A stretch of DNA of 41,303 nucleotides from Eubacterium sp. (lineage in GTDB: Bacteria > Bacillota > Clostridia > Peptostreptococcales > Anaerovoracaceae). The position numbers were made by a program, and so were the translations under genes. Shown in pieces: positions 33,698 to 41,303 of the stretch (its first letter is position 1; the number at the start of each line of letters is the position of its first letter). The stretch is taken from contig JAETRU010000026.1 in NCBI GenBank assembly GCA_021769965.1, positions 1 through 41,303 of the forward strand, written 5' to 3'. The notes below the pieces were generated by a model. The model made no database searches. It worked only from the letters and a program-made list of their open reading frames with translations, and was not told where the DNA came from.

Positions 33698-35629
33698 TTA
33701 TCTCCCGAAGATCATATCTTTCCGCCGCATGCCCCGCTTGCCATAACGGATCCTGCGTATCAGTTTCACAACTAATATGACGATCAGTGCGATCACGGCC
33801 AGTACCAGCGCTGCCGCCGCGATGATCATCCAGAAGAAGCGGTTTGGATTTTTCAGAAAAGCGACAGGGCTCCTGCTGTCTTCCAGAACTTTGCGCCCTT
33901 CGGCAGAAGCATAGCGCTCCGGCACCTGGTTTCCCTTAAAGCTGTCGATATAGGAAGCTAAAGCGTACCATTCCTTCAGCTCACTGCCGTCCTTATTGCA
34001 GATGATATGTTTCTCGTAATCGGTAATTTCGTTGCCGTCTTTGTCCTTAGGCACTACAGAAAGCAGCCCGTAGGACATGGAGTTGACCGTGCCCAGCATC
34101 TGAGCGGAATACAGGTCGGCCACCACCCGGTAAAGCTTGTCATTGTCAAGCTCCGCCTCGCTGCCGTCGGCCTTTGTAAGTTTCACGTCATAAGCCCGGT
34201 TCAGGATCAGACGATGCGGGTTATAAGTATAGCTGAGGCCCGCAAGGTACAGCCGGGCCGGCTGCATCAGCTCTGATACAGAAATATCGATCTCCGCCGC
34301 CAGCTTCAGTTCCTTACCCGTCAGATATACGCTGACCAGCGGATATCCGGCAATGCCGTCTTTGCCCGTGCCCAGAGACAACGCGTTAAAAGCGTCAGCT
34401 GCTGTGATATTGCCTTTATCAAAGGAGCCGCGGATGACTCCCGCCGGCGCCACGGCCACATCCACCGTTTCGTAATCCTTTCCTTCCGCCTTTTTCACTC
34501 CGTAAATATAGGAATCAGCGATCAGATTTCCCAGACTGTCTTCTCCCTGTTCTGTGCCAAAGGTATCGATATCCGTAAAGGAAAACCCGCTCTTTGCCAG
34601 AACCTGATCCCATCTATAGCCAAAGCTTTCGAAATACTCCTCGTTTACCAGTTCCTTGAACTGCTGCACTTTTGACTCCATAGCGCTGTCATCTTTGACG
34701 CTCTTGTCAAGAGGCTGCAGTCTGTAATCGTGCATGGCGTATCTGCCGTCCTGATATGTAAAGTTTACAATGCCCAGATTGTCATTGTACTGACCCGCGG
34801 AAGCGACGACCGTATCGCCGATCACGATAGGTTCATCCAGCTGGGTGTGGCTGTGACCGCTGATGATCAGGTCGATGCCTTCAACCTGAGCTGCCAGGAT
34901 CTCGTCCTCTGATTTGTCCGGATCGCCGGCGTTGGTGCCGCTGTGGGAGACACATACGATCATATCCACCTTTTCATGAGCGTGGATCTCTTCCACAGTA
35001 GCTCTGGCTGTTTCCACCGGATCCAGAAAGTATGTGCCGCTTTCCGGCGCGTAGCTGGCGGATTCTTTGCCGAAGATGCCGAATACCGCTATTTTAGCGC
35101 CGCCCCGCTCCAATACCGTATAGTTTTTCGCGCCATAATCGGACAGCGCCTTTTGCAGAGCCCGGCCGTCAGATACAAGCTCGGGATCAGCCAGGGTTGA
35201 TTCCCAGTCGATATTGGCGATGACCATCTGGGGCAGCTTTGATCCTGCTCCTGCCTGAGCCGCCCGGTTCAGCATGGACGCAAGCCCCTTTGACCGATAA
35301 TCAAATTCGTGGTTGCCTAAAGTCGTCACGTCAAAACCCGCTTCGCCCATGAGACGCAGCTCGCTGGCCTCTTTCTTATAGATGGCCTGATATGGTGTCC
35401 CCATGGAAAAATCCCCGGCGTCCAGTACAAAGGCAGCATCGTTCTTTTTCTTCTGGTCCCGGATCACAGTCCGGATCTTAGGAAATTTCTCCAGATGAGA
35501 GTGCATGTCGTGAGAAAAGACGATGGTGATCGGCGCCTTTTCTGTTCCGCTGCCGGCCATAGCCGCAGACGGAATCATTGTGGTCAGAATCAGCATTACC
35601 ACGAGCAGCTTTGCTAAGATCTTCTTCAA
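33698..35629 (-). CDS. 5'-nucleotidase/UshA-type metallophosphatase, membrane anchored
   Basis: 643 residues. A signal peptide (cleavage near AAMA-GSG, 25) is followed by a calcineurin-like phosphatase domain with DMHSH (41-45), DAGDFSMG (70-77), GNHEFDY (105-111) and GHSHTQ (about 240), then the C-terminal 5'-nucleotidase specificity domain. One membrane helix (about 600-623) and a very basic tail (RRIRYGKRGMRRK) anchor it with the active site outside. It would release nucleosides or other groups from phosphorylated compounds. The start codon is TTG (35629) with GGGGAG upstream. It lies 54 nt after the GIY-YIG gene and converges on the peptidase gene. Confidence 0.88.
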   Translation of the reverse strand: MKKILAKLLVVMLILTTMIPSAAMAGSGTEKAPITIVFSHDMHSHLEKFPKIRTVIRDQKKKNDAAFVLDAGDFSMGTPYQAIYKKEASELRLMGEAGFDVTTLGNHEFDYRSKGLASMLNRAAQAGAGSKLPQMVIANIDWESTLADPELVSDGRALQKALSDYGAKNYTVLERGGAKIAVFGIFGKESASYAPESGTYFLDPVETARATVEEIHAHEKVDMIVCVSHSGTNAGDPDKSEDEILAAQVEGIDLIISGHSHTQLDEPIVIGDTVVASAGQYNDNLGIVNFTYQDGRYAMHDYRLQPLDKSVKDDSAMESKVQQFKELVNEEYFESFGYRWDQVLAKSGFSFTDIDTFGTEQGEDSLGNLIADSYIYGVKKAEGKDYETVDVAVAPAGVIRGSFDKGNITAADAFNALSLGTGKDGIAGYPLVSVYLTGKELKLAAEIDISVSELMQPARLYLAGLSYTYNPHRLILNRAYDVKLTKADGSEAELDNDKLYRVVADLYSAQMLGTVNSMSYGLLSVVPKDKDGNEITDYEKHIICNKDGSELKEWYALASYIDSFKGNQVPERYASAEGRKVLEDSRSPVAFLKNPNRFFWMIIAAAALVLAVIALIVILVVKLIRRIRYGKRGMRRKDMIFGR

Positions 35630-35683
35630 AATTTTCTCCCCATTTCCATCATAAATTCATGTATTACCTGTAACAATATTTTA

Positions 35684-35935
35684 TCACATTCCGTCAAATT
35701 TCGCCACCAGCTCTTCCTTCCGGGCTTTCGTCAGCCGCTTGATGGCCGCTTCACGCCGCATGGCGTCTTCCTTCGTGTCAAATCTTTCATAGTAGACCAG
35801 CCGCACCGGCAGTCTGGGCCTGGTATATTTCGCGCCCTTCCCGTCGTTATGGCACCTGATCCGTTTTTCCAGATCGTTGGTCCATCCCGTGTACAGGCTC
35901 CCGTCGGCACACCGGACCATATACGTAAAATTCAA
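35684..35935 (-). CDS. GIY-YIG nuclease domain protein (YhbQ/UPF0213-like)
   Basis: 83 residues, a single GIY-YIG domain. The signature appears as TYMV ... LYTGWT (4-20), with Arg26 and Glu (EAAIKRLTK, about 63) as catalytic counterparts. Stand-alone proteins of this size are common in bacteria and their target is uncertain. Start is ATG 35935; the gene is divergent from the membrane protein gene at 36011. Confidence 0.85.
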   Translation of the reverse strand: MNFTYMVRCADGSLYTGWTNDLEKRIRCHNDGKGAKYTRPRLPVRLVYYERFDTKEDAMRREAAIKRLTKARKEELVAKFDGM

Positions 35936-36010
35936 TGTTAAAAACTCCCTGTTATAAATATTCCCGCGGTCATAAACAATAGAAGAAGAAATCTCTTTAA
36001 GGAGGACGTC

Positions 36011-36805
36011 ATGACCGATACCGCCGCCGTTTTAGCACTGCTTCTCATTCCGCTGCTCACCAGCGTCATCAAAACAGATCAAAGGGGCCTGACCACAGGT
36101 CTCTTCATTTCGCTGTACTTTTTATCTTCCATGCACCCCGCGCTGACTCTGGTCCCGCTGGCCGCTGCCGTCACTGTATTTTTTCAGCACCGCCCGGCAT
36201 CCGCACAGCTTTCAAAGACTGTCGTCGTCAAAAGTCCGGCGATCCCCTTTTTCATGGTATTCTTTTTCACCATGCTGATCTTCTGCGCCCTCAGCGACTC
36301 GGTCTTTCAATACGGCGTCTTCATACAGACCGATCAGAACGTGCTGCGGCACGCGAGGAAACTGAGCAGTCTGGCCATGATCACCGGTCCTCTGCTCTTC
36401 GGCCGTCTCTGTGACCGCAGGGGAGCTTTTTATGCCGCAGTCCTCCTGTCTCTCATCGCGGAGATCTCAGTGCTGTCCATCACGGCCGTAAGCCGCGCGC
36501 CATTCCTCTTTTATACAGGCGTCTTTCTGCTTTCTCTGTCAGTGTCCGGCCTCTTCACAGTCCTGCCGCTGGCCGCCGCGGCCTTTCAGGGGCAGAGCCA
36601 GTTTTTCCTGACCTATCCCTTCCTGCTGCCGCCCGCAATTCTCATTTTTACCGGCTCCCAGTATCTGACCGGCCAGAGCGGCGCGTTCAAAAATCCCGGC
36701 GACTTCATGCTGGCCCTGCTGTTTCTCTCCTGCCTTTCAGCCCTTTTCCTCTTTCTCAGCTGGAAACGAAGATTTGTACTGGTCACCGACCGGCGGATCA
36801 GCTGA
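36011..36805 (+). CDS. Half-size MFS-like membrane protein
   Basis: 264 residues with about eight hydrophobic segments. [15 protein letters not shown] (about 126-140) resembles motif A of the major facilitator superfamily (G-x-L-x-D-R-x-G), but normal MFS proteins have twelve helices and about 400 residues, so this looks like a C-terminal half or a degenerate relative. AAGGAGG 5 nt before the ATG shows that it is translated from here and is not just a fragment. The last 69 nt overlap the AI-2E permease gene on the other strand. Function unknown. Confidence 0.6.
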   Translation: MTDTAAVLALLLIPLLTSVIKTDQRGLTTGLFISLYFLSSMHPALTLVPLAAAVTVFFQHRPASAQLSKTVVVKSPAIPFFMVFFFTMLIFCALSDSVFQYGVFIQTDQNVLRHARKLSSLAMITGPLLFGRLCDRRGAFYAAVLLSLIAEISVLSITAVSRAPFLFYTGVFLLSLSVSGLFTVLPLAAAAFQGQSQFFLTYPFLLPPAILIFTGSQYLTGQSGAFKNPGDFMLALLFLSCLSALFLFLSWKRRFVLVTDRRIS

Positions 36806-37987
36806 CCTGCGTTTCATTACTTCTTCCGGCAGCTCTGTTTTTTCTTCCCATTTTTCCCGCGGAACGCCCTTTTGCTTCAGCCGGTCTTTGATATACAAGC
36901 GGAACAGCGCGTAAACCACAGAGCAAAGCGGAATAAACAGGATCATGCCGATAACGCCCATCAGATTGCCGCCGATGGTGATGGCTACCAGCACCCAGAT
37001 AGACGGCAGACCTACAGAGTTTCCCACCACGTGAGGATAGACCAGGTTTCCCTCTATCTGCTGCAGCACCAGGAACATGATCACAAAGATCAGGGCCTTT
37101 ACCGGGCTGACCATAAGGATCAGCAGCGCGCCGATGACGCATCCGATAAATGCTCCTACCATAGGGATCAGCGCGGTAAACGCGATCAGAACCGAAATCA
37201 GCATGGCGTATGGCATTCCCGCAATGGTCATGGCGATGAAGAACATGATACCCAGAATGCAGGCGTCCAGACACTGTCCGGAAATAAATCGGGAAAAGGT
37301 CCTGTTTGCCAGAGAACACACATAGAGGATCTGTTCTGCCCTTGTTTCTTTGAACAGAGCGTACAGGATCTGCTTTGCCTGGCCTGCCAGAGTTTCCTTT
37401 GCCATCAGAAGGTAGATGGCGAAAACGAAACCGATAAAAAAGCTGACCACCGCTCCGATGATATTGGTCACCGCGCCGATGCCGCTGTTGACCATGGTCG
37501 CGGCCGCGTCCTGCAGCAGTACGGAGATCTTCTGAATGATCTCCTCCCAGTTAACTGCCAGCTTCTGGGACAGATCCTGCAGTTCCTTCCAATAGCTCAT
37601 CTTACCATAGATCCATTGCTGCGCCGCGTTAAAGGCGTCCGGCAGCTGGGCTGCGATAGACTGCAGCGTTTCCGCCAGCTGTGGTATCACGATGTACATA
37701 GCGACGACGATCAGTCCTATGACCAGAGCCAGTGTCACTATGAAAGAGATCGGACGCTGCCCCTTTTTCAGCTTATCCGTCTTATGAAACAGCCAGTATT
37801 CGATCCGGTTCATCGGCACATTGAGCACAAACGCGATGGCCGCGCCCAGAATAAACGGGAACAGCAGCTCCAATATGCTGTCGATGCTTTCTATTACCAG
37901 CCCTATATTCTTAACCCCCAGATAAAACAGAATACAGGCGAAGGCCATGAACAAAATCGTTTTGATATTTTTCTTATTGAAATCCAG
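36737..37987 (-). CDS. AI-2E family transporter (non-AUG start)
   Basis: About 416 residues and seven to eight membrane helices, typical of the TqsA/YdiK-like AI-2E permease family; the true cargo of most members is unknown. Family features are the inter-helix segment MNRIEYWLFHKTDKLKKG and the C-terminal GNLVYPHVVGNSVGLPSIWV. The first standard start codon is TTG 37954, without a ribosome binding site, but the frame is open upstream and adds LDFNKKNIKTI, which fits the family N-terminus. GGAGG stands 8 nt before CTG 37987; ATT 37993 is the alternative. The tail overlaps the plus-strand membrane protein gene. Confidence 0.85.
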   Translation of the reverse strand: MDFNKKNIKTILFMAFACILFYLGVKNIGLVIESIDSILELLFPFILGAAIAFVLNVPMNRIEYWLFHKTDKLKKGQRPISFIVTLALVIGLIVVAMYIVIPQLAETLQSIAAQLPDAFNAAQQWIYGKMSYWKELQDLSQKLAVNWEEIIQKISVLLQDAAATMVNSGIGAVTNIIGAVVSFFIGFVFAIYLLMAKETLAGQAKQILYALFKETRAEQILYVCSLANRTFSRFISGQCLDACILGIMFFIAMTIAGMPYAMLISVLIAFTALIPMVGAFIGCVIGALLILMVSPVKALIFVIMFLVLQQIEGNLVYPHVVGNSVGLPSIWVLVAITIGGNLMGVIGMILFIPLCSVVYALFRLYIKDRLKQKGVPREKWEEKTELPEEVMKRRSADPPVGDQYKSSFPAEKEEKG

Positions 37988-38070
37988 TTTAATCTCCTCC
38001 CTCAGCTCACTTGTGTATTTTTGCTTATATAGAAGTCATTTTAACATAGAACGCGAGAATTTACAAATAT

Positions 38071-38116
38071 GAAAAATCAAACAAGCTGCTGTGCCATCCG
38101 CACAGCAGCCTGTTTG
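38071..38116 (-). terminator. Terminator of the copper operon
   Basis: CAAACA (38078-38083) and GCTGCTGTGC (38085-38094) pair with GCACAGCAGC (38100-38109) and TGTTTG (38111-38116). On the minus strand the hairpin is followed by ATTTTTC. It begins 21 nt after the copA stop. Confidence 0.88.
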
Positions 38117-38136
38117 CGTCAGTCATTCGATTTGCA

Positions 38137-38337
38137 TTATCTTATCAGAGTATACCCGGCATCCTCGACGACTTTCGCGAACGTATCCATGGATATCTCG
38201 TGATCCGCTTCTACCGCAGCCGTCTTCGTCTCAAGATCTACAGTGGCGCTGACTCCTTCCATAGCGTTAAGGGCATCTGTCATATGTTTCTGGCAGTGCT
38301 GGCACATCATGCCCTCGATCTTCAGTTCGTACTTCAT
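38137..38337 (-). CDS. copZ: Possible CopZ-like copper chaperone from an internal start in copA
   Basis: 66 residues in the copA frame, starting at ATG 38337 (MKYELKIEGMMCQHCQKHM). It is a complete heavy-metal-associated (ferredoxin-like) domain with MxCxxC as MMCQHC. AAGGAAGG (38353-38346) stands 8 nt before the ATG, a ribosome binding site as good as those of real genes here, though it is translated within copA as the linker ERKEIT. A stand-alone copper carrier could therefore be made besides the full pump. Expression is inferred, not shown. Confidence 0.5.
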   Translation of the reverse strand: MKYELKIEGMMCQHCQKHMTDALNAMEGVSATVDLETKTAAVEADHEISMDTFAKVVEDAGYTLIR

Positions 38338-40749
38338 AGTTATTTCCTTCCTTTCTATACTTTCTACAGGATCTTCCGCCGTTCCGGCTTCATCCCTTTT
38401 CACTTTAAACCGTCTCAGTCTCAGGGCGTTGGTGACTACGCAGACGCTGGACAGACTCATAGCAGCCGCGCCGAACATCGGCGACAGTCTGAGGCCAAAG
38501 AGCGGATACAAAGCGCCCGCCGCCAGCGGAATGCCGATCACGTTATAGAAAAAGGCCCAGAACAGATTTTCCCTGATATTCCTGATCACAGCTTTAGACA
38601 GCTTCACTGCTGTAACCGCGTCCTGCAGATCGTTTCGCATCAGCACAGCGTCAGCGCTTTCGATAGCCACGTCGGTTCCAGCCCCGATGGCGATACCCAC
38701 GTCAGCCTTTGCCAGAGCCGGCGCGTCGTTGATGCCGTCGCCGATCATTGCCACCTTATGGCCGCTTTGCTGCAGCTCTGTGATATGGCGCTCTTTATCC
38801 TGTGGCAGCACTTCCGCGATGACCCGGGATATTCCCATCCGCTTTCGCAGGGCCTCCGCCGTCCGCCGGTTATCGCCGGTCAGCATGACCACATCCACGC
38901 CCATCTTTTCAAATTCCTCGATAGCCGCCCTGCTGCCGGATTTCTCCACGTCAGCTACAGCGATGATGCCGATGATCTGATGTTCATCAGCAAAGATCAG
39001 AGGCGTCTTTCCCTCATCCGCCAGCTGGTCCAGACAGGTCTGCGCGGCAGATACATCGATACCCGACTCCTTCATCAGAGTGCTGTTTCCCGCGAAATAC
39101 CTTCTGCCGTCGATGCGTCCCCGCACGCCTCTTCCAAAGACAGCCTCAAACTCCGAGACAGAAGCCGGACGGACACCCTTTGCCGCCGAATATTCCATGA
39201 CCGCCTCTGCCAGCGGATGTTCGCTGCCGGTTTCCAGCCCTGCCGCGATGGCAAGCAGCATATCTTCTGTCAAAGGGATTTCAGTCCGGGCTGTGCTGAT
39301 CACGTCGGTGACCCGCGGTTTTCCCTCGGTTATGGTACCGGTTTTGTCCATGACGACGGTGTCCACGGCGCAGGCGGTCTCCAGTGCCTCGCCTGACTTG
39401 ATCAGGATGCCGTTTTCCGCGCCTTTGCCTGTGCCGACCATGATGGCCACAGGAGTCGCAAGGCCCAGCGCGCACGGGCAGGAAATGACCAGCACGGAAA
39501 TGCCGATGGAAAGGGCAAACTCAAAGTCAGCTCCCGCGATGAGCCAGATCACTGCTGCCGCCAGAGCGATGCAGATGACGGCTGGCACGAAGACTCCCGC
39601 GATCCTGTCAGCCATGCGGGCGATCGGCGCTTTGCTGGCGCTGGCCTCGTCCACCAGCCGGATGATCTGACTGATGGTCGTATCGCCGCCGACCCTGTCG
39701 CAGCGCACTTTGATAAAACCGGTCTTGTTCAGGCATCCGGAAACCGCCCGGTCGCCCTTCTGTTTTTCTACCGGAATGCTCTCTCCTGTGATCGCGGATT
39801 CGTCGATGCTGGTAGTCCCGCTGATAATCTCGCCGTCAGCCGCGATGCTTTCACCCGGACGCACCAGCAGAATATCGCCTGCAGCCAGCGCGCCTGCCGG
39901 GATCTCGACCTCCCGGCCGTCCCTCTCTACTCTGGCCGTCTTCGGCGCCAGATCCATCAGCTTCTCAATAGCCTGGCTGGTCTTGCCCTTGGAGCGGCTT
40001 TCCAGATACTTACCTACCGTAATCAGGGTCAGAATCGTTCCGGCGGATTCAAAATAGATATCCCCCGCGTAGTGATGGACCAGTTCTATATTACCGTTTT
40101 CAAAGCCTGCAGCCATGCGGAATACTGCAAAGACGCCGTAGACGATGGCTGCCGCCGCTCCCATTGCTACCAGACTGTCCATGTTGGGACTTCCCCGGAA
40201 TAACGACGGGAAACCTTTTACAAAAAATTTCCTGTTCAAAAATACGATAGGGATCAGAAACAGGATCTGCAGCAGCACCATGGTCATCGGGTGCTGCTGC
40301 ATCAGCTGATGGCCTCCGGGCGTCATATGGCTCATGGATACGATCATCAGCGGGATCAGCAGTCCCACAGACCACCAGAGCCTTCTTTTCATCTGCTTCT
40401 CTTCGGCCAGGGCAGCGGCGGACGCGCCGCCATTCTGTCCCCGGCTGCCTTCGGGGCCGCCTGCCGGATCGGCCGCTCCGGTTCCGCCTGGGCCTGACAT
40501 GCTTTGGCCGACGCCCGCCTCCCCGCTGCCCTGCAGGCCGCCAGCCGCAAAAGCTCCATAACCCGCCTTTTCTACAGCCGTTATGATCTTTTCATCGTTT
40601 AGTTTAGATTCGTCAAAAGTGACCTGCATGGTTCCGGTCAGCAGATTAACGCTTACAGCCTCCGCGCCCTCCAGTCTGGAAACGGTCTTTTCCACCCTGG
40701 ATGAGCAGGCGGAGCATGTCATGCCAGTCACCGTAAATTTTTCTTTCAT
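38137..40749 (-). CDS. copA: Copper-exporting P1B-type ATPase with C-terminal chaperone-like domain
   Basis: 870 residues. An N-terminal metal-binding domain with CSAC (Cys12, Cys15) is joined by a Gly/Ala/Pro linker (70-115) to eight membrane helices with CPC in the sixth (about 424), the phosphorylated DKTGT (about 467), SEHP and GDGINDAPAL. The last helix has MSLSS, typical of Cu(I) pumps. It expels cytosolic Cu(I) using ATP. Unusually, a second complete MxCxxC domain lies at the C-terminus (about 805-870), preceded by its own ribosome binding site. Four nt separate it from csoR. Confidence 0.95.
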   Translation of the reverse strand: MKEKFTVTGMTCSACSSRVEKTVSRLEGAEAVSVNLLTGTMQVTFDESKLNDEKIITAVEKAGYGAFAAGGLQGSGEAGVGQSMSGPGGTGAADPAGGPEGSRGQNGGASAAALAEEKQMKRRLWWSVGLLIPLMIVSMSHMTPGGHQLMQQHPMTMVLLQILFLIPIVFLNRKFFVKGFPSLFRGSPNMDSLVAMGAAAAIVYGVFAVFRMAAGFENGNIELVHHYAGDIYFESAGTILTLITVGKYLESRSKGKTSQAIEKLMDLAPKTARVERDGREVEIPAGALAAGDILLVRPGESIAADGEIISGTTSIDESAITGESIPVEKQKGDRAVSGCLNKTGFIKVRCDRVGGDTTISQIIRLVDEASASKAPIARMADRIAGVFVPAVICIALAAAVIWLIAGADFEFALSIGISVLVISCPCALGLATPVAIMVGTGKGAENGILIKSGEALETACAVDTVVMDKTGTITEGKPRVTDVISTARTEIPLTEDMLLAIAAGLETGSEHPLAEAVMEYSAAKGVRPASVSEFEAVFGRGVRGRIDGRRYFAGNSTLMKESGIDVSAAQTCLDQLADEGKTPLIFADEHQIIGIIAVADVEKSGSRAAIEEFEKMGVDVVMLTGDNRRTAEALRKRMGISRVIAEVLPQDKERHITELQQSGHKVAMIGDGINDAPALAKADVGIAIGAGTDVAIESADAVLMRNDLQDAVTAVKLSKAVIRNIRENLFWAFFYNVIGIPLAAGALYPLFGLRLSPMFGAAAMSLSSVCVVTNALRLRRFKVKRDEAGTAEDPVESIERKEITMKYELKIEGMMCQHCQKHMTDALNAMEGVSATVDLETKTAAVEADHEISMDTFAKVVEDAGYTLIR

Positions 40750-40753
40750 ACAC

Positions 40754-41083
40754 CTACCTCATCAGTTTGTGAAGCGTCGCGCAGAGCTCGTCGATCATCT
40801 GGTTATTTCCCTGCTTCACGTCTTCTACCACACAGGTTTTAATATGCTCAGAAAGCAGGAGTTTATTAAAAGAATTGATGGCGGCGCTGACTGCCGACAC
40901 CTGATTGATGATGTCGATGCAGTACCGGTCGTCTTCCACCATCTTTTTGATCCCCCGGATCTGGCCTTCGATCTTGTTCAGGCGGGTGATCAGATCCTTA
41001 TACTCTTTTCCTTCTCTATGCCTGGATTTTTCTCCGCAGGCAGAACAGGCCGCCGCGTCTTTTATATTATTTGTATCATTCAT
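40754..41083 (-). CDS. csoR: Copper-sensing transcriptional repressor CsoR
   Basis: 109 residues, all-helical CsoR/RcnR fold. The Cu(I) ligands are in place: Cys55 (RYCIDIINQ), His80 and Cys84 (SEHIKTC), the C-H-x3-C set of true copper sensors. An extra CSAC pair near residues 13-16 is outside the usual fold. Apo-protein binds the operator; Cu(I) releases it. AGGAGG precedes the ATG. It is the first gene of the csoR-copA operon and would repress it from the operator at 41147. Confidence 0.93.
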   Translation of the reverse strand: MNDTNNIKDAAACSACGEKSRHREGKEYKDLITRLNKIEGQIRGIKKMVEDDRYCIDIINQVSAVSAAINSFNKLLLSEHIKTCVVEDVKQGNNQMIDELCATLHKLMR

Positions 41084-41142
41084 AACAATACCTCCTATGT
41101 TTGTCAGAGTCTGTGATTACGCTTCACTTTCTTTATGGGAAT

Positions 41143-41171
41143 AGTATACCCCTGTAAGGTAGTTTTGTCAA
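41143..41171 (-). promoter_or_regulatory. Promoter of csoR-copA with CsoR operator in the spacer
   Basis: Minus strand TTGACA (41171-41166), 17 bp, TATACT (41148-41143). TACCCCTGTAAGGTA (41147-41161) is an inverted repeat TACC/GGTA with a GC-flanked core, like known CsoR sites (TACC...GGGTA). It covers the spacer, so bound CsoR would block the polymerase. Confidence 0.85.
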
Positions 41172-41214
41172 GTCTTGCATACGGATATGGTCGTGTCAAG
41201 TTGTTGTGGAGTTT

Positions 41215-41237
41215 TTTGTTGACAACTCCAATGTATT
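41215..41237. repeat. Short inverted repeat near the right edge
   Basis: TGGAGTT and AACTCCA flank TTTTGTTGAC (about 41217-41230). It lies between csoR's promoter and a possible gene end, and might be a terminator or an element end. Confidence 0.4.
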
Positions 41238-41238
41238 T

Positions 41239-41303
41239 TTAACAGAACAAAGTATTCCTTGCCTGCCCCAAGTCGTGGATCAGGGTCTGCGTCCCGCTTG
41301 CTC
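41239..41303 (-). CDS. Possible C-terminus of an unknown gene cut by the window edge
   Basis: On the minus strand 20 codons (ASGTQTLIHDLGQARNTLFC) end at TAA 41239. The frame is open to the edge but too short to identify. It could be the end of a transposase or chance. Low support. Confidence 0.2.
   Translation of the reverse strand, partial: ASGTQTLIHDLGQARNTLFC

Noticed and set aside
36872-38032. Plus-strand frame of 386 codons opposite the AI-2E gene
   Set aside because: Shadow frame full of H, D, Q and R; no start signal; the minus frame is a clear membrane permease.

Overview
The window looks like the chromosome of a low-to-mid GC Gram-positive anaerobe of the class Clostridia (my inference: a gut-type Eubacteriales or Peptostreptococcales relative). 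This rests on the gene order of a Gram-positive division and cell wall (dcw) cluster, a MurE with the DNPR motif of meso-diaminopimelate-adding enzymes, a SpoVD-like penicillin-binding protein with a PASTA domain, strong AGGAGG ribosome binding sites and consensus sigma-A promoters. No phage, transposase of full length, CRISPR array or rRNA gene is visible.

Left part (1-7285): a YjiH-type membrane protein on the minus strand, then a three-gene tRNA operon (Asn, Leu, initiator Met) behind a perfect TTGACA-N17-TATAAT promoter, a degenerate non-coding stretch holding an inverted partial copy of the tRNA-fMet 3' end, a GNAT acetyltransferase on plus, and a minus-strand trio of two radical SAM proteins and a TPR protein. 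Before that trio lie a ~190-bp foldback and a tandem array of 63-bp hairpin units.

Centre (7286-30480): one long minus-strand block. In transcription order it reads mraZ, rsmH, ftsL, spoVD/ftsI, murE, murF, mraY, murD, ftsW, murG, ftsQ/divIB, ftsZ, terminator, trmH-type rRNA methyltransferase, pheS, pheT, zapA, mutS2, a DUF523 gene, argS. The first twelve make and polymerise lipid II and build the Z ring; zapA bundles FtsZ. ftsA is not in the cluster. The mraZ promoter carries a 10-bp-phased set of TGG boxes, the expected autoregulatory site of MraZ. Two hairpin terminators break the block, one between ftsL and spoVD and one after ftsZ. murE appears to start at CTG.

Right part (30480-41303): plus-strand genes for an unusual cysteine- and aspartate-rich protein of unknown function (possibly spore-coat-like) and a lipoprotein M1 aminopeptidase; minus-strand genes for a membrane-anchored 5'-nucleotidase and a GIY-YIG protein; a half-size MFS-like membrane protein that overlaps tail to tail with an AI-2E family permease; and a copper operon csoR-copA controlled by a CsoR-type operator inside its promoter. 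The copA reading frame ends in a complete second heavy-metal domain preceded by its own ribosome binding site and ATG, so a free CopZ-like chaperone may be made from inside copA.

The observations I judge most worth a second look are the internal copZ start, the non-AUG starts of murE and of the AI-2E permease, the foldback plus 63-bp repeat locus, the structured region between mraZ and the cysteine-rich gene, and that gene itself. Function calls come from reading motifs by eye; no database search was run.
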